A program made the position numbers and the translations under genes. Shown piece after piece: positions 7,507 to 16,208 of a DNA stretch of 46,177 bases. Every line of letters begins with the position of its first letter. Within the stretch, counting starts at the first letter, position 1. Below the pieces are notes generated by a model, which worked only from the letters and a program-made list of their open reading frames with translations, ran no database searches and was not told the origin of the DNA. The stretch is taken from assembly GCA_018902755.1 (NCBI GenBank), contig JAHIQI010000025.1:1-46177 (forward strand), in the 5' to 3' direction. The DNA is from Pseudomonadota bacterium (GTDB lineage Bacteria; Desulfobacterota; Desulfarculia; Desulfarculales; Desulfarculaceae).

Positions 7507-8196
7507 TCACGAATCTATATTCACCATATTACACTTTATGGCATATCTAGTTATCTCAACAGAATTGCGCAGATTCAGCTTTTCCATCAAGCTGGATCGG
7601 TGGTTTCGCACGGTCTTCTGGCTGATGCAAAGTTTGTCCGCTATTTGAGCGCCGGTCAGCCCCTCGGCAACCAGTTGTATGATCTCCCGCTCCCGTGGAG
7701 TGAGGAAATTCCTGCAATCCTTTTTGCCCTCCGGCAAACGTATAGGGACGCCGTGTACATTTTTTAACGCCATGGAGGCTATGGAAGGACTCAAGTATAA
7801 GTTGCTATCTTTCGCGGCGTTTATTGCCAAAGACAACTCCTGTTCCGTGCTGCTCTTGTCCAAAAGGGCAGAGACCCCGGCTTCAAGGGCATGAAAAATG
7901 CCGTCTTCATTAAGATCGCATGTGGAAAACATTATTATTTTGATATTTGGATATTTTTTGCCTATACGTAGGGCCACGTCCACGCCATTTAATTCTGACA
8001 AATAAAACTCCATCAACACGATATCGGGCAACAGATCATCAATACTTTTTATGACATCTTGACCACTGGTCAGTTCGCCAATTACTTGGAGGCAAGGGTC
8101 CTCTGACAGAATTTTAGCCATTCCTTTGCAAAGGATGCCGTTATTACTAGCTATGAGGACCTTTACCTGCACCATCGTCTTGCCGCACACCTCCAT
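7507..8196 (-). CDS. NarL/LuxR-type regulator with a degenerate receiver domain
   Basis: The 229-residue protein has a receiver-like domain (about 10-130) and a C-terminal LuxR helix-turn-helix (LTPREREIIQLVAEGLTGAQIADKLCISQKTV). The receiver is atypical: the acidic pair that binds magnesium (IDD in NarL) is A-S17-N18, and the phospho-acceptor Asp is E63 (PDIVLMEFYL). The switch Thr (FSTC) and the conserved Lys (LLDKS) remain. Conventional Asp phosphorylation therefore looks impossible; Glu may mimic the phosphorylated state. No histidine kinase is nearby. It lies 51 bases downstream of the first catabolic operon on the same strand. The start could be M1 (8196) or M8 (8175), which has GGAGG 13 bases upstream. 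Confidence 0.85.
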   Translation of the reverse strand: MEVCGKTMVQVKVLIASNNGILCKGMAKILSEDPCLQVIGELTSGQDVIKSIDDLLPDIVLMEFYLSELNGVDVALRIGKKYPNIKIIMFSTCDLNEDGIFHALEAGVSALLDKSSTEQELSLAINAAKDSNLYLSPSIASMALKNVHGVPIRLPEGKKDCRNFLTPREREIIQLVAEGLTGAQIADKLCISQKTVRNHRSSLMEKLNLRNSVEITRYAIKCNMVNIDS

Positions 8197-8247
8197 TAAG
8201 ATTCAAAGGAACGATCTGAGAATGATTTTTCTCATTCCCGCCAAATG

Positions 8248-9402
8248 TTAGCCGTTGAGTAACTCTCTGGCTATGACCAACTTCTGTATCTCACTGGTCC
8301 CCTCGTAGATACGAGTCACCCTGGCATCGCGATAGATGCGCTCAATGGCGTATTCCTTCATATAGCCCATACCGCCGTGCACCTGCAGGGAGGTGTCAGC
8401 AACCCGGCCCAGCATCTCGCTACAGAACAGCTTGCACATGGCCGCCTCCTTGCGCACCGGGTTGCCCTGGTCCTTTTGCCAGGCAACTCGGTAGACCATG
8501 CTTTGGCCGGCTAGAATCTCAGTGGCCATCTGAGCGAGCATGCCCTGTATCAGTTGAAACTCGCCGATGGGTTTGCCGAACTGTACCCTTTGTTTGGCAT
8601 AGAGGACGGCCAGTTCCAGGGCTCGGCGAGCCATGCCCACCGATGCCGCGGCCAAGGTCAGGCGTCCCTTGTCCAGCACTCGCATGGCGGTCCGGAAGCC
8701 CTTGCCGATCATGGCTTCTCCACCGATGATGCTATTCACCGGCACTCGGCAATCCTCAAAGATCAACTCGGCCGTGCCCGAGCCCTTGAGGCCCATTTTT
8801 TTCTCAAGCTTGCCCACTGAGAAGCCGGGAGTGCCCTTTTCGATCACGAAGGCGGTGATGCCGCCGCGCGCCTTTTTCTGCGGGTCAGTTACGGCCAAAA
8901 CCGTGACCAGCTCGGCGATGGCTCCGTTGGTTATGAACATCTTGCGGCCGTTGAGAATAAAATCGTCCCCATCACGCACAGCGCTGGTGCGTATGGCCGA
9001 GGCATCCGAACCCGCGTCAGGCTCGGTCAGGGCGAAGGCGATCGTCTTCTCCCCGCAGGCTATTGGCGGAAGGAACTGCTCTCTCTGATCGGGTGTGCCG
9101 TCATAGAGGATGCCCAGGGATCCGATGCCGTTGTTGGTGCTGAAGCGGGTACGCACCGAGGCATTGGCCCGGGATATTTCCTCGTAGACAACGCACTCCC
9201 CCAACGTGTCCAGCCCAAGGCCGCCATACTCCTCGGGGATGGACATCCCGAACAGCCCCATTTCGCGCAACCCCTCCACCACGTCCTCAGGCACTGCGTC
9301 CTCTTCCTCAATCTGGACGGCCGCAGGCTCCAAAACCTGGTCCACATATTTTTTTATGGCAGCCTGCATCAAACGCAGGTCTTCCGGCAGATTGAAATCC
9401 AT
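8248..9402 (-). CDS. Acyl-CoA dehydrogenase (third in the operon)
   Basis: The 384-residue flavoenzyme is of standard length for the family that oxidises acyl-CoA to 2-enoyl-CoA and passes electrons to ETF. It shows the FAD-binding FALTEPDAGSDASAIRT region, the MFITNG motif, the QVHGGMGYMKEYAIERIYRDAR segment and the catalytic base E367 in RIYEGTSEIQ. It is the last gene of the long minus-strand operon, 16 bases after the enoyl-CoA hydratase, with GAGG upstream of the ATG. Chain-length or branching specificity cannot be read reliably. It is divergent from the other two dehydrogenases of the operon, so each probably handles a different intermediate. Confidence 0.9.
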   Translation of the reverse strand: MDFNLPEDLRLMQAAIKKYVDQVLEPAAVQIEEEDAVPEDVVEGLREMGLFGMSIPEEYGGLGLDTLGECVVYEEISRANASVRTRFSTNNGIGSLGILYDGTPDQREQFLPPIACGEKTIAFALTEPDAGSDASAIRTSAVRDGDDFILNGRKMFITNGAIAELVTVLAVTDPQKKARGGITAFVIEKGTPGFSVGKLEKKMGLKGSGTAELIFEDCRVPVNSIIGGEAMIGKGFRTAMRVLDKGRLTLAAASVGMARRALELAVLYAKQRVQFGKPIGEFQLIQGMLAQMATEILAGQSMVYRVAWQKDQGNPVRKEAAMCKLFCSEMLGRVADTSLQVHGGMGYMKEYAIERIYRDARVTRIYEGTSEIQKLVIARELLNG

Positions 9403-9418
9403 GCTGCTTTTCCTCTCG

Positions 9419-10198
9419 CTAGTCGGCTTGGTACAACGGTTTTTGCTTATTCAAGAAAGCTTCCACACCGCGCCGCAGATCCTGGGTGTTGAACAGGGAA
9501 GCCCACAGGCGGTTTTCCTCATCCAGGGCCTGGTCCAGGGGCATTTGGGTCGAGGCGTTCAAGGCCTTTTTGGCCATGCGCACACCAAGGGGCCCGTTAC
9601 GGTTGATGGCTGTCGCCACCTCCATGGCTTCCTCAATGACCTCGCCGGAAGGCGACACCCGTTGCACCAGCCCTATATCCATGGCCTGGCGGGCCTTTAG
9701 CCGCTGGCCGGTCATTATCAAATAACGGGCCCATCCCTGGCCCAACACCATGGGCAAGCGCTGGCTGCCTCCGCCGCCGGGCATCAGGCCCAGCGCCACC
9801 TCGGGCAGGCCCAGTTCGGCGTGTTCGGCGGCCACTCGGATGTCGCAGGCCAGAGCCAGCTCTAGGCCACCGCCCAGACAATAGCCGTTGATGGCCGCAA
9901 TCACTGGCTTGGACATGCTCCACAATTGCTCCAGAAACTTGCGCGCCGCCTGGGCCCGTGCCAGGGCCCCGGCCACGTCAAGCTCCACCAAGGCCCGGAT
10001 GTTGGCGCCTCCCATGAAGAACTTTTCGCCCGCCGCGGTGATGATCACGCACCACACCTCGTCATCGCGTTCGGCCTGTGTCAAGGCGCGGGAGAGATCG
10101 TCGCGCACCTGCGGGTCCAGGGCGTTGGAAGGCGGGAAGTCCACGGTCAGTATTTCCACGCGCTCCCGGCGCTGGACTCCGACGTATTGGTATTGCAC
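9419..10198 (-). CDS. Enoyl-CoA hydratase/isomerase (crotonase family)
   Basis: The 259-residue crotonase-fold protein has both catalytic glutamates expected of a true 2-enoyl-CoA hydratase: E113 in CLGGGLELALACD and E133 in LGLPEVALGLMPGGGG. The oxyanion-hole segments are at KFFMGGANI and NGYCLGGG. It hydrates 2-enoyl-CoA to 3-hydroxyacyl-CoA, feeding the dehydrogenase encoded two genes upstream. The start is a GTG at 10198, seven bases after AAGGAG; no better ATG is in frame. It lies 13 bases after the preceding acyl-CoA dehydrogenase stop. Confidence 0.9.
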   Translation of the reverse strand: MQYQYVGVQRRERVEILTVDFPPSNALDPQVRDDLSRALTQAERDDEVWCVIITAAGEKFFMGGANIRALVELDVAGALARAQAARKFLEQLWSMSKPVIAAINGYCLGGGLELALACDIRVAAEHAELGLPEVALGLMPGGGGSQRLPMVLGQGWARYLIMTGQRLKARQAMDIGLVQRVSPSGEVIEEAMEVATAINRNGPLGVRMAKKALNASTQMPLDQALDEENRLWASLFNTQDLRRGVEAFLNKQKPLYQAD

Positions 10199-10211
10199 GC
10201 CCCCGCTCCTT

Positions 10212-11363
10212 CTAGGCCCGATAGAGTTCGCGGGCGATGATCAAGCGCATGATTTCGCTGGTGCCTTCGAAGATGCGGAAAATGCGTGAATCCCGGTAGA
10301 GCTTCTCCACCAGGTATTCGCGCATGTAGCCGTAGCCTCCCAGTATCTGCAGGGCTTGGTCGCATACCCAGTGGGCCGTTTCGGCCGCGTAACACTTGGC
10401 CATAGCGCTTTGCCGGGTCATGCGTTTGCCCTGACCGGCCAGCCAGGCTGCGCGCCAGGTGAGTAAACGGGCCGCGTCCAGGCGCATGGCCATGTCCGAG
10501 AGCTTGAAGGAGATGCCCTCGAACTTGTTTAGGGATTTGCTGAACTGAACCCGCTGCCCTGCGTAGTCCACAGCGATCTCCAAGGCGGCCCGTGCAATGC
10601 CCAGGGCCAGAGCCGCCACCATGATGCGGCTCTCGTCAAACATGTGCATGGACAGGAGGAAGGCCTCGCCCTCCGGGCCCAGCCGGTCTTCGGCGGGGAC
10701 CTCCACGTCCTCCAAAATGAGCTCCGAGGTGTGACTGGCCCGGATGCCCATCTTTTCCTCTTTCTTGCCCATGGAAAATCCCTTGGGCTTGCCATCCACC
10801 ACAAAGGCGGTCATGCCTTCCATGCCCCGGGTGCCCTCCATGCGGCAGTAAACCACGGTTACATCCGCGATCCCGCCGTTGGTGATGAAAGTCTTGCGGC
10901 CGTTGAGGATATAGCTGTCGCCCTTTTTAGCGGCCGTTGTGCGAATGGAGGACACGTCGCTGCCCGCATCCGGCTCGGTCATGGCCATGGCCGCCAGTAT
11001 CGGGTTGGCCGGGTCGGCCAGGCGGGTCAGGTATTTTTCCTTTTGGGGCGGGCTTCCCATGTGCAGTATGGGCACCGCCGCCAGGTTGGAGGCCATCATG
11101 GCGATGCAAAGCCCGGGGCATCCCCAGGACAGCTCCTCGCGGACCAGGGTCCAGGACACCCGGTCGTCGATACTCGCTCCTCCGTATTCCTCTGGGAAAT
11201 GAAAGGCTATCAAGCCTGCCTCGTGGCCCTTGCTGATCAGATCGCGGGGGTAGGTTTCACTTAGATCGCACTGCAGGGCGATAGGGCGCAACTCCCGGGC
11301 CGCGAAATCATGGGCGGTCTTTTGAATCATACGTTGTTGTTCATCAAGCTCGAAGCCCAACAT
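10212..11363 (-). CDS. Acyl-CoA dehydrogenase (second in the operon)
   Basis: The 383-residue protein has the complete acyl-CoA dehydrogenase pattern: MAMTEPDAGSDVSSIRTTA near the FAD, TFITNGG, QILGGYGYMREYLVEKLYRDSR, and the catalytic E366 in RIFEGTSEIM. It overlaps the 3-hydroxyacyl-CoA dehydrogenase stop by one base (TAATG), which indicates translational coupling. The N-terminal third (MLGFELDEQQRMIQKTAHDFAAREL) is typical of short- and branched-chain members. It probably performs an alpha,beta-desaturation step in the same pathway; the substrate is unknown. Confidence 0.9.
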   Translation of the reverse strand: MLGFELDEQQRMIQKTAHDFAARELRPIALQCDLSETYPRDLISKGHEAGLIAFHFPEEYGGASIDDRVSWTLVREELSWGCPGLCIAMMASNLAAVPILHMGSPPQKEKYLTRLADPANPILAAMAMTEPDAGSDVSSIRTTAAKKGDSYILNGRKTFITNGGIADVTVVYCRMEGTRGMEGMTAFVVDGKPKGFSMGKKEEKMGIRASHTSELILEDVEVPAEDRLGPEGEAFLLSMHMFDESRIMVAALALGIARAALEIAVDYAGQRVQFSKSLNKFEGISFKLSDMAMRLDAARLLTWRAAWLAGQGKRMTRQSAMAKCYAAETAHWVCDQALQILGGYGYMREYLVEKLYRDSRIFRIFEGTSEIMRLIIARELYRA

Positions 11364-12223
11364 TACTTGTCTCCCGAGTAATCGTAATAGCCGCGGCCGC
11401 TCTTGCGGCCCAGGAAGCCGGCTTTAACCAAGTTGATCTGAGTGGGGGTGGGACGGTAGCGATCGCCATAGGTTTCAAAAAGTTTCTGGCGCACTCTGAG
11501 TCCGGTTTCCAGCCCCGAGAAATCGCTCAACTGGAATGGCCCCATGGGGTGGCCAAAGGCCAGGCGGCAGGCCTTGTCTATATCCTCCACGCTGGCTATG
11601 CCCTCCTCCAGAATGCGGGCCGCCTCGCTTCCCCACAGGGAGAGCATGCGGGTGGTGATGAAACCAACGGTGTCTTTGTTGCACACCACGGTTTCCTTGT
11701 TCAACTTGTGGCATACCGCCATAAGCGTTTCCAGGGTAGCATCGCTGGTTTGCAAGCCGCGCACCACCTCGATGAGCTTCATGATCACCGGCGGATTGAA
11801 CCAGTGCATCCCGATGAAACGGTCGGGCCTGTCCGTAGCGGCGGCCAGGGCGGTTATGGAGAATTGGCTGGTGTTACTGGCGAAGATCACCTCCGGCCGG
11901 CAGCAACGGTCCGCCTTGCCCAGCACCTCCTGCTTCAGCTCCATGATCTCGGGAACTGACTCTATGACTAGGTCGGCTAGTTGAGCCGCCTGGTAATCGG
12001 TGCTCCAGGTTATGCGCTCGGTTATCTCCTCCGGGGGCGAGGGCAGTTTACCTTTTTCCTCGAACTTTTTTAAGCTACGGGCCATGGTCTGCTGAGCCCG
12101 GTCCAGGGCCTGTTCAAAGGTGTCCACCGCCACCACCTTGAAGCCGTTGGTGGCGGCCACCTGGGCGATGCCCGTGCCCATGATCCCCAAGCCAAATATG
12201 CATATGGTGTTTATCTCTCCCAT
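11363..12223 (-). CDS. 3-Hydroxyacyl-CoA dehydrogenase (3-hydroxybutyryl-CoA type)
   Basis: The 286-residue protein has the N-terminal Rossmann fold with GLGIMGTG (11-18) and D34 for NAD preference. The catalytic His-Glu pair is H140 in MHWFNPP and E152 in KLIEVV, spaced as in human HCDH (158/170). The C-terminal dimerisation domain contains HPMGPFQLSDFSGLETGL and ends in GRGYYDYSG. It oxidises 3-hydroxyacyl-CoA to 3-ketoacyl-CoA with NAD, the substrate for the thiolase encoded upstream. The length matches stand-alone Hbd/PaaH enzymes. AGGAGGT precedes the ATG. It follows the ligase by nine bases. Confidence 0.92.
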   Translation of the reverse strand: MGEINTICIFGLGIMGTGIAQVAATNGFKVVAVDTFEQALDRAQQTMARSLKKFEEKGKLPSPPEEITERITWSTDYQAAQLADLVIESVPEIMELKQEVLGKADRCCRPEVIFASNTSQFSITALAAATDRPDRFIGMHWFNPPVIMKLIEVVRGLQTSDATLETLMAVCHKLNKETVVCNKDTVGFITTRMLSLWGSEAARILEEGIASVEDIDKACRLAFGHPMGPFQLSDFSGLETGLRVRQKLFETYGDRYRPTPTQINLVKAGFLGRKSGRGYYDYSGDK

Positions 12224-12232
12224 GTGTACCTC

Positions 12233-13801
12233 CTAGACCGGCGGGTCCGGATGGGCGCCCCCGCCGTATAGCTGGCGCAAAACGTTCTTTTTAATCTTGC
12301 TGCCAAAGGAATCCTTGGGCAGATTTTCGGCAAAAAACACCGAAGTTGGTTTCTTGTAACTGGCCAGGCGCTCCTGGCAAAAATCGATGATCTCCCCGGG
12401 TCCAGGCTGGGAGCCTGGACGGGGCACCACCACGGCGCACACGCTCTCACCCCACTTGGGATGAGGCACCCCGATAACCGCAGCCTCGGCCACCTCGGGG
12501 TGGCTGCACAGTACCTGCTCCACCTCGGCGGCGTAGACGTTGAGCCCGCCGCTTTTGATCATGTCTTTGAGGCGACCCACGAAATACAGATAACCGAGCT
12601 CGTCGCTGCGCCCCAGGTCGCCGGTGTGCAGCCATCCTCCAGCCAAGGCGCTGGTCGTGGCCTCGGGGTCGCGGAAGTAGCCCCGCATCACATTGGGGCC
12701 GCGCACCAGGATCTGGCCCACTTCGCCGGGGGCTACCAGCTGGTCCTTTTCGTCGACCAGGCGGACCTCCTGGGTCATGTAGGGCCTGCCTATGCTGGGC
12801 TCTTCAACCGGCATGTCCCAGGGCTTGAGCACTGTGACCCCTGGCGAGGCCTCGGTGAGGGCGTAGCTGGCGTACATGCCCGCGCCGGGAAACAGCTCCC
12901 GCTCCATGCGCTCCAGCAGGTCCCGCGAAAGATCGCCTTGGGCGTGCAGCCAGGAGCTGACCGCGCTCAAGTTGCGCGGACGCAGCTGGTTCTCGGTCAA
13001 GAGCATGTTCCAGATGGCCTGATTGCCCACCACGAAGGTTCCGCCCTCTGCCTCTAGTGTGTCCAGGTACAAGGCGGCATCGAACTTGGGCAGCCCCACG
13101 AAGGTGCCTCCCGCGAAGATGGTAGCCAAAAAGCGGCTCAAGGCCCCGGAATGGTAAATTTGCATGGGATAGCAGATGACCGCTTCGGGGGACGGGCTCC
13201 GGTTTTCCGTGATGACGTTGCACGCGTTCCAGATCAGGTTGTGGTGGGTCAACTCCACGCCCTTGGGAGTGCCGGTGGTGCCCCCGGTAAACAGCACGAA
13301 GGCAACTTCCTCGCCGCTCAGCGAAACATGGGGCTGGGTTTCGGCGGACCGCTTAAGCAGGGATTCGCTGGCTTCGGCACTGGCCGCGCTTTCCGGTCCC
13401 AGGCATATCCAGGGCTCGCCGAAAGCCAGATGGGGCGCTAGTTCCTGGGCCCTGGCGACTTGGTCGGGATGAAAGGCCATACCGCAGGGCTGCACCAATT
13501 CCACCAGCCTGACTTGGTCCGGCAAGGTGCTCCTGGTGTCCAGGGGGCAGACCACGACCCCGAGCTTAAGACAAGCGTAGAACAATTCCATCAGCTCCAG
13601 GCAGTTGGAGCCCAGGGTCAACAGGCGCGATCCCTTGGCCAGACCGATCCCAGCCAGGGCGTTGGCAAACCGGTTCACTCGCCGATCGAACTGGCCGTAG
13701 CTCAAGCTGGCCCGGTGGTCCTGCACCGCTTTTTTCAAGGGATACTTGGCCGCGTTGCGCTCCAGGGCGCTCCCCAGCGTCATGTGATATTGAAGGCCCA
13801 T
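12233..13801 (-). CDS. AMP-forming acyl-CoA ligase
   Basis: This adenylate-forming enzyme (about 522 residues) activates a carboxylic acid to its CoA thioester with ATP. The P-loop-like A3 motif is FTGGTTGTPKGVELTH, the A5 region is YALTEASPG, the A7 Asp is in WLHTGDLG, and the hinge is GRLKDMIKSGGLNV. The C-terminal catalytic Lys lies in FGSKIKK, one residue longer than the usual GK motif. I set the start at the ATG at 13801, which overlaps the thiolase stop (TGATG), rather than an upstream frame extension inside the thiolase gene. It is one of four ligases in the island. Specificity is unknown. Confidence 0.88.
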   Translation of the reverse strand: MGLQYHMTLGSALERNAAKYPLKKAVQDHRASLSYGQFDRRVNRFANALAGIGLAKGSRLLTLGSNCLELMELFYACLKLGVVVCPLDTRSTLPDQVRLVELVQPCGMAFHPDQVARAQELAPHLAFGEPWICLGPESAASAEASESLLKRSAETQPHVSLSGEEVAFVLFTGGTTGTPKGVELTHHNLIWNACNVITENRSPSPEAVICYPMQIYHSGALSRFLATIFAGGTFVGLPKFDAALYLDTLEAEGGTFVVGNQAIWNMLLTENQLRPRNLSAVSSWLHAQGDLSRDLLERMERELFPGAGMYASYALTEASPGVTVLKPWDMPVEEPSIGRPYMTQEVRLVDEKDQLVAPGEVGQILVRGPNVMRGYFRDPEATTSALAGGWLHTGDLGRSDELGYLYFVGRLKDMIKSGGLNVYAAEVEQVLCSHPEVAEAAVIGVPHPKWGESVCAVVVPRPGSQPGPGEIIDFCQERLASYKKPTSVFFAENLPKDSFGSKIKKNVLRQLYGGGAHPDPPV

Positions 13802-15000
13802 CACTGGACCAACTCGTAGACCACCGCGGTGCCCTGGCCCCCGCCAACACACATGGTGGCCAAACCGTAGCGCACTCCGCGCCGCGCCATTTCGTACATG
13901 AGGGTCACGGTCAGGCGGGCTCCGGTGGCCCCGATGGGGTGGCCCAGGGCCATGCCGCCGCCATTGACGTTGACTATGTCATGTGTCAGGCCCAATTCCT
14001 GGTAGCAAGCCAAGGCTTGGGAGGCGAAGGCCTCGTTGAACTCAACCAGGCCCAGGTCGGCCACGCTCAGGCCGGCAAGCTTCAGGACCTTGCGCACCGC
14101 CGAGATGGGACCCAGGCCCATGTAGGCTGGCTCCACCCCGGCCGAGGCGCTGGCCACCACCCTGACAATGGGCTTGAGTCCCAGTTGGCCAGCCCTTACC
14201 GAAGACATCATAACCACTGCGGCGGCACCATCGGTCACCGGCGAGGAGGTGGCTGCGGTGACCGTGCCTCCCTGGCGGAAGATGGTGGGCAGGCTGGGCA
14301 TGCGTTCCAGCTGCTTATCGTCGCGGATGGTTTCGTCGCGGTCAAAAAGCCGCGGGCCGCCCTTGGCTTGGGGCACGGAGATAGGGATCACCTCCTGGTC
14401 GAAAAGGCCCTGTTCCCAGGCCAGTCGGGCTCGGCGGTGGCTTTCCCGGGCCAGGTCCTCCTGCTGATGACGGGAGATGGAGTAGCGCTCGGCCACATTT
14501 TCCGCGGTCTCCCCCATGCTGTCGCCACCGTAGCAATCCGGCGCGGTGACCCGCCCCCCGGCCAGGACCCGGGGCTCCAGGGACCCACGGGGGAAGCCGG
14601 TGGCCGGCTTTTCCACGAACCAGGGCTGGCGGGTCATGGAGTCGGCCCCTCCAGTCAGGATCACCGAGGCGTCGCCGCAGCGGATAGCCTGAGCCCCGGC
14701 GGCAATGGCCTGCAGGCCGGAGGCGCAATTGCGGTCAATGGTGTAGCCCGGTATGGAAACGGGCAGGCCCGCCTCCAAAAGGCACAAGCGAGCGAAGCAC
14801 AAATAGGCGCCCATCACGTTACCCAGGATCACGTCGTCTATCTCGGCGGGATCGATCCCGCTACGCACCACCAGTTCCTTGAGCAAATGGGCACCGAATT
14901 TTTCCGCCGGCATCAGGCTCAAGGCGCCGCCCATGCCGCCGCGGGCCACGGGCAGACGCGCTCCGTCTATAATCCATGCCTCCTGTTGCTGCATTTCCAT
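13801..15000 (-). CDS. Thiolase (acetyl-CoA acyltransferase)
   Basis: The 399-residue protein has the thiolase active site: nucleophile C92 in NCASGLQAI, His in GMALGHPIGATGARL, and the second Cys in TMCVGGGQGTAVVYE. It cleaves 3-ketoacyl-CoA with CoA to acetyl-CoA and a shortened acyl-CoA, completing the beta-oxidation set with the dehydrogenase, hydratase and acyl-CoA dehydrogenases of this operon. A second in-frame ATG at 14994 has better spacing from GGAG and may be the real start. It follows the CaiB-family gene by eight bases and is coupled to the ligase downstream. Confidence 0.92.
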   Translation of the reverse strand: MEMQQQEAWIIDGARLPVARGGMGGALSLMPAEKFGAHLLKELVVRSGIDPAEIDDVILGNVMGAYLCFARLCLLEAGLPVSIPGYTIDRNCASGLQAIAAGAQAIRCGDASVILTGGADSMTRQPWFVEKPATGFPRGSLEPRVLAGGRVTAPDCYGGDSMGETAENVAERYSISRHQQEDLARESHRRARLAWEQGLFDQEVIPISVPQAKGGPRLFDRDETIRDDKQLERMPSLPTIFRQGGTVTAATSSPVTDGAAAVVMMSSVRAGQLGLKPIVRVVASASAGVEPAYMGLGPISAVRKVLKLAGLSVADLGLVEFNEAFASQALACYQELGLTHDIVNVNGGGMALGHPIGATGARLTVTLMYEMARRGVRYGLATMCVGGGQGTAVVYELVQ

Positions 15001-15008
15001 CTCCAGCT

Positions 15009-16208
15009 TCAGATGATTCCCTCGCTGCTGAGCCGTTGTATTTGCTCATGATCGAAATTGAACTCACGTAAGATCTGCTCGCTGTGCCGCCCCAGCACCG
15101 GCGCGGCCTGACCCGCACGGGCGGGCGTCGCTCCCAGAGCTAGGGGGTTGCCCAAGGTGCGCACCGTGCCCAGGGTGTCGTGCGGCAGGTCGCGCACCAG
15201 GCCGTTGCGCTGCACCTGGGGGTCGCGCACCAAGGAGGCGTAGTCGTGCACCGGCCCGCAGGGGACATCGGCCGCCTGTAGCAGGTGCAGCCACTGGGCA
15301 GTATCGTCCTGGGCCAGGCGCTGCTCCAGGAGCGTCTCCAGTTCAGCGCGGTGGGCCATTCGCTGCTCGTGCCCTTGGAAACGGGGGTCATCCAGGAGCC
15401 CCTCCTGGCCCAAGGCGCGGCACAGGGCGCACCAGAACTTATCGTTAAAGGCCGAAATGCTGATGCTGCCGTCCCTGGTCTTGAACACGCCGACCGGGCA
15501 GGCAAAAGGGCTGGAGTTGCCGATGCACGGGCTTTGACGTCCCAGCAGCAGATACTCTGTGAGGGTGGTCTGTTGCAGGCTCATTGCAGCATCAAGTAGG
15601 TTGAGCTTGATCTCCTGGCCATGGCCGGTAAGCTGCCGGTGCAAAAGGGCGGCCAGCACTCCCGAGTAGGACAGCATGGCCGCGGTCATGTCCGCCACCG
15701 GGACTCCGCAGCGCATGGGTTCCCCGCCCGCCTCGCCTGACAGGCTCATCAGGCCACTCAGGCCCTGGAAAACATGATCCGTGCCCGGCTGCAGGGCGTA
15801 AGGGCCATCTTCGCCGAAAGCAGTGACCGAAAGCAGGATCAGGTCGGGCTTGACCAGGCGCAGGTTCTCGTACTCCAGGCCGTAGGCCCGGCGCACGTCC
15901 GGTCGGAAGTTCTGCACCAGGACATCGGCCTTGGCCACCAGCCGGTCCAAAACCCGGCGTCCTTGGGGATTGCTCAGGTCCAAGGTCAGGGAGCGCTTGT
16001 TGCGGTTCACCGACAGGAAAAGAATGCCCTCCCCCTGTTTCTTTGGGCCGAGGTGGCGCAGCACGTCGCCGGTGCGCGGGGACTCCACCTTGATGACCTC
16101 GGCACCTAGGTCGCCCAACAGGCTGGTGCACCAGGGTCCAGTGATGAGTTGGGACAGGTCAAGCACCAACATGCCTGCCAGCACCTCCCGCGCTGCGTCG
16201 CCGGTCAT
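15009..16208 (-). CDS. CaiB/BaiF-type (family III) CoA-transferase
   Basis: The 399-residue length fits family III CoA-transferases, which move CoA between an acyl-CoA and a free acid through a catalytic Asp. The N-terminal block VLDLSQLITGPWCTSLLGDLGAEVIKVE and the NRNKRSLTLDL segment are diagnostic. The probable catalytic Asp is D144 in PGTDHVFQGLSGLM. The true start is the ATG at 16208, which overlaps the dctM stop (ATGA); an upstream frame extension is only dctM read in another frame. Coupling to the transporter suggests that an imported acid may be activated by CoA exchange as an alternative to the ligases. Confidence 0.9.
   Translation of the reverse strand: MTGDAAREVLAGMLVLDLSQLITGPWCTSLLGDLGAEVIKVESPRTGDVLRHLGPKKQGEGILFLSVNRNKRSLTLDLSNPQGRRVLDRLVAKADVLVQNFRPDVRRAYGLEYENLRLVKPDLILLSVTAFGEDGPYALQPGTDHVFQGLSGLMSLSGEAGGEPMRCGVPVADMTAAMLSYSGVLAALLHRQLTGHGQEIKLNLLDAAMSLQQTTLTEYLLLGRQSPCIGNSSPFACPVGVFKTRDGSISISAFNDKFWCALCRALGQEGLLDDPRFQGHEQRMAHRAELETLLEQRLAQDDTAQWLHLLQAADVPCGPVHDYASLVRDPQVQRNGLVRDLPHDTLGTVRTLGNPLALGATPARAGQAAPVLGRHSEQILREFNFDHEQIQRLSSEGII

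Noticed and set aside
8210..8236. A small hairpin (GAATGA / TCATTC) between the last operon gene and the response-regulator gene as a terminator.
   Set aside because: A six-base AT-rich stem without a proper U-tract is too weak to call; the regulator may be cotranscribed with the operon.
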